DNA from: CALZJC01 sp041574955
GTDB taxonomy: Bacteria > Acidobacteriota > Thermoanaerobaculia > Multivoradales > JAHEKO01
Assembly: GCA_041574955.1 (NCBI GenBank)
Contig: JBFGNS010000095.1
Coordinates: 1-17,262 of the forward strand
Length of the DNA: 17,262 bases
Direction: 5' to 3'
Shown here piece by piece: positions 15,997 to 17,262 of this stretch (the stretch's first letter is position 1; each line of letters begins with the position of its first letter). The translations under genes were made by a program, and so were the position numbers. The notes beneath the pieces were generated by a model. The model was not told where the DNA came from and did not search any database. It saw only the letters and a list, made by a program, of their open reading frames with translations.

Positions 15997-17262
15997 ATGA
16001 ACGGTCTGGACAGCTCTCGCAACGCGATCGACGAGATCGACGGCCAGCTTCTGGCCCTGCTGGCACGGCGCATGGAGGCGGTGCGCCGGATCGCCGGGCT
16101 CAAGCGGCAGGACAGCGAGACGCCGCTGCACGACCCCGAGCGCGAGCGCGAGCTGTTCGAGCGCTGGCGCGTGGAGGGCGAGGCGCTGGGTCTGTCGGCG
16201 CACTTCGTGGGGCGGATCCTGCGCGAGCTGCTGGCCTACTCGCGCCGCGACCAGGAGCGGCGGCTGCACGCCGCGGCGCCGTCGGCGGCGGCGCCGGCGG
16301 TGCGGGTCGGCTACCAGGGGGCGCCGGGCTCATACTCGGAGCTGGCGCTCGCGAAGCTGTTCGCCTCGCGGCCGCACTCGGCGCTTTCGGCCAACGGCTA
16401 CGAGACCTTCCCCAGCGTGCTCGACGCGCTCGAGGCCGGTGAGGTCGACTACGCCTTCCTGCCGATCGAGAACACCATCGCCGGCAGCATCCACGAGGTC
16501 TACCGCGAGCTCGCCCACCGCTCGCTGGCGCTGGTGGACGAAGAGATCTGGCAGGTGGAGCACTGCCTGGTGGGGCTCGCGGAGGCGCGTGCCACCGACC
16601 TGAGGGTGGTGCGCTCGCACCCGGTGGCGCTGCAGCAGTGCGGCCGGTTCCTGCGCGGGCTGGTCGGGGTGCGCGCCGAGAGCTGGTACGACACCGCCGC
16701 CGCCGCGCAGTCGGTGGCCGAGGCCGGCGATCCGGGGCTCGCCGCCATCTGCTCGGCCGAGGCGGCCCGCCGGCTGGGCCTCGCGGTGCTCGACGCCCGC
16801 ATCGCCGACCACTCCGAGAACCACACCCGGTTCGTGCTGGTGGGGCGCGAGCGCGAGGCGGTCGACGCCCGGGTGCCGGCCAAGACGTCGATCCTGCTGA
16901 CGGTCGACCACCGCCAGGGAGCGCTCGCCGCCTGCTTGGACGTGTTCGCCGCCGCCGGTCTCAACCTGAGCAAGCTCGAGAGCCGGCCGCTGCCGGAGCT
17001 GCCGTGGGAGTACCTGTTCTACCTCGACGTCGAAGCCAACGCCGAGGAGCCCCGGATGCGCGAGGCGCTCGACCGCATCCGCCCGCACACCCGCAGCCTG
17101 AGGATCCTCGGCTGCTACCCGTCGCGGGCGATCGTCGAGCGCGAGGAGCTGACCGCGCCGCCGCGGCGGGCGGCGGCGCTGGCGTCCGCTGCCCAGCCGG
17201 CCGCGCCGCCGCCAGCGCCGCCCGCCACGGGCAAGCCCGGCCTGACGGCGCTCAGCGGCGAC
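15997..17262 (+). CDS. pheA: Chorismate mutase / prephenate dehydratase with ACT domain and C-terminal extension (3' truncated)
   Basis: The bifunctional enzyme converts chorismate to prephenate and then phenylpyruvate for phenylalanine. Residues 5-90 are an AroQ chorismate mutase with the expected active-site set R8, R25, K36, D46, R49, E50. From residue 101 comes prephenate dehydratase: GYQGAPGSYSE, LPIENTIAGSI, SHPVALQQC and the catalytic TRF (277-279). An ACT domain (about 296-372) has GAL (308-310) and ESRP (328-331), the Phe-binding motifs, so feedback inhibition is expected. After RILGCYPSRAIVE the frame does not stop but runs through a Pro/Ala-rich linker (about 388-412) and is open at the window end (422 codons, against 360-390 for the usual family). 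This suggests a disordered tail or a further fused domain. Confidence 0.93.
   Translation, partial: MNGLDSSRNAIDEIDGQLLALLARRMEAVRRIAGLKRQDSETPLHDPERERELFERWRVEGEALGLSAHFVGRILRELLAYSRRDQERRLHAAAPSAAAPAVRVGYQGAPGSYSELALAKLFASRPHSALSANGYETFPSVLDALEAGEVDYAFLPIENTIAGSIHEVYRELAHRSLALVDEEIWQVEHCLVGLAEARATDLRVVRSHPVALQQCGRFLRGLVGVRAESWYDTAAAAQSVAEAGDPGLAAICSAEAARRLGLAVLDARIADHSENHTRFVLVGREREAVDARVPAKTSILLTVDHRQGALAACLDVFAAAGLNLSKLESRPLPELPWEYLFYLDVEANAEEPRMREALDRIRPHTRSLRILGCYPSRAIVEREELTAPPRRAAALASAAQPAAPPPAPPATGKPGLTALSGD

Overview
The window is chromosomal DNA from a very GC-rich bacterium (about 70% or more by eye) and holds core amino-acid biosynthesis. I found no mobile element, CRISPR array, rRNA or tRNA. 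The phylum cannot be fixed from this sequence. A sigma-54 activator fragment, class I ketol-acid reductoisomerase, an ArgJ-type arginine cycle and tightly packed superoperons would fit an Acidobacteriota-like or deltaproteobacteria-like lineage, with low confidence.

Layout: (1) 1-412, the 3' end of a sigma-54-dependent activator (+). (2) 439-10498, a single minus-strand operon, ilvD - small ORF - ilvB - ilvN - ilvC - leuA - leuC - leuD - leuB. Most junctions overlap (ATGA, GTGA, TGATG, TTGA) or have very short gaps. Together the enzymes make valine, the isoleucine skeleton from 2-oxobutanoate, and 2-oxoisocaproate for leucine; ilvA and the transaminase ilvE are absent. (3) 10499-10904, a divergent control region. 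On the minus strand it has a sigma-70 promoter, a 43-aa leader peptide with 11 Ile/Leu/Val codons in 13, an antiterminator arm over the leader stop codon, and a 10-bp terminator with a U run ahead of ilvD, i.e. a complete transcription attenuator. On the plus side it has two tandem ARG-box-like operators exactly 21 bp apart. (4) 10905-15750, the plus-strand operon argC-argJ-argB-argD-argR, with each junction overlapping; it makes ornithine by the acetyl-recycling route and encodes its own repressor. (5) 15751-15996, a second complete attenuator: promoter, a 24-aa leader peptide with three consecutive Phe codons, alternative antiterminator pairing and a strong terminator. (6) 15997-17262, pheA (chorismate mutase - prephenate dehydratase - ACT), still open at the window edge after a Pro/Ala-rich linker.

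The most notable content is regulatory. Two classical ribosome-stalling attenuators (Ile/Leu/Val and Phe) and one ArgR operator pair lie within about 5 kb, and each matches the amino acid made by the genes behind it. Other points of interest are a 28-codon Arg-rich ORF with the best Shine-Dalgarno of the ilv operon that ends on the ilvB start, a 108-residue Ala/Pro-rich tail on LeuA, and a C-terminal extension on PheA.
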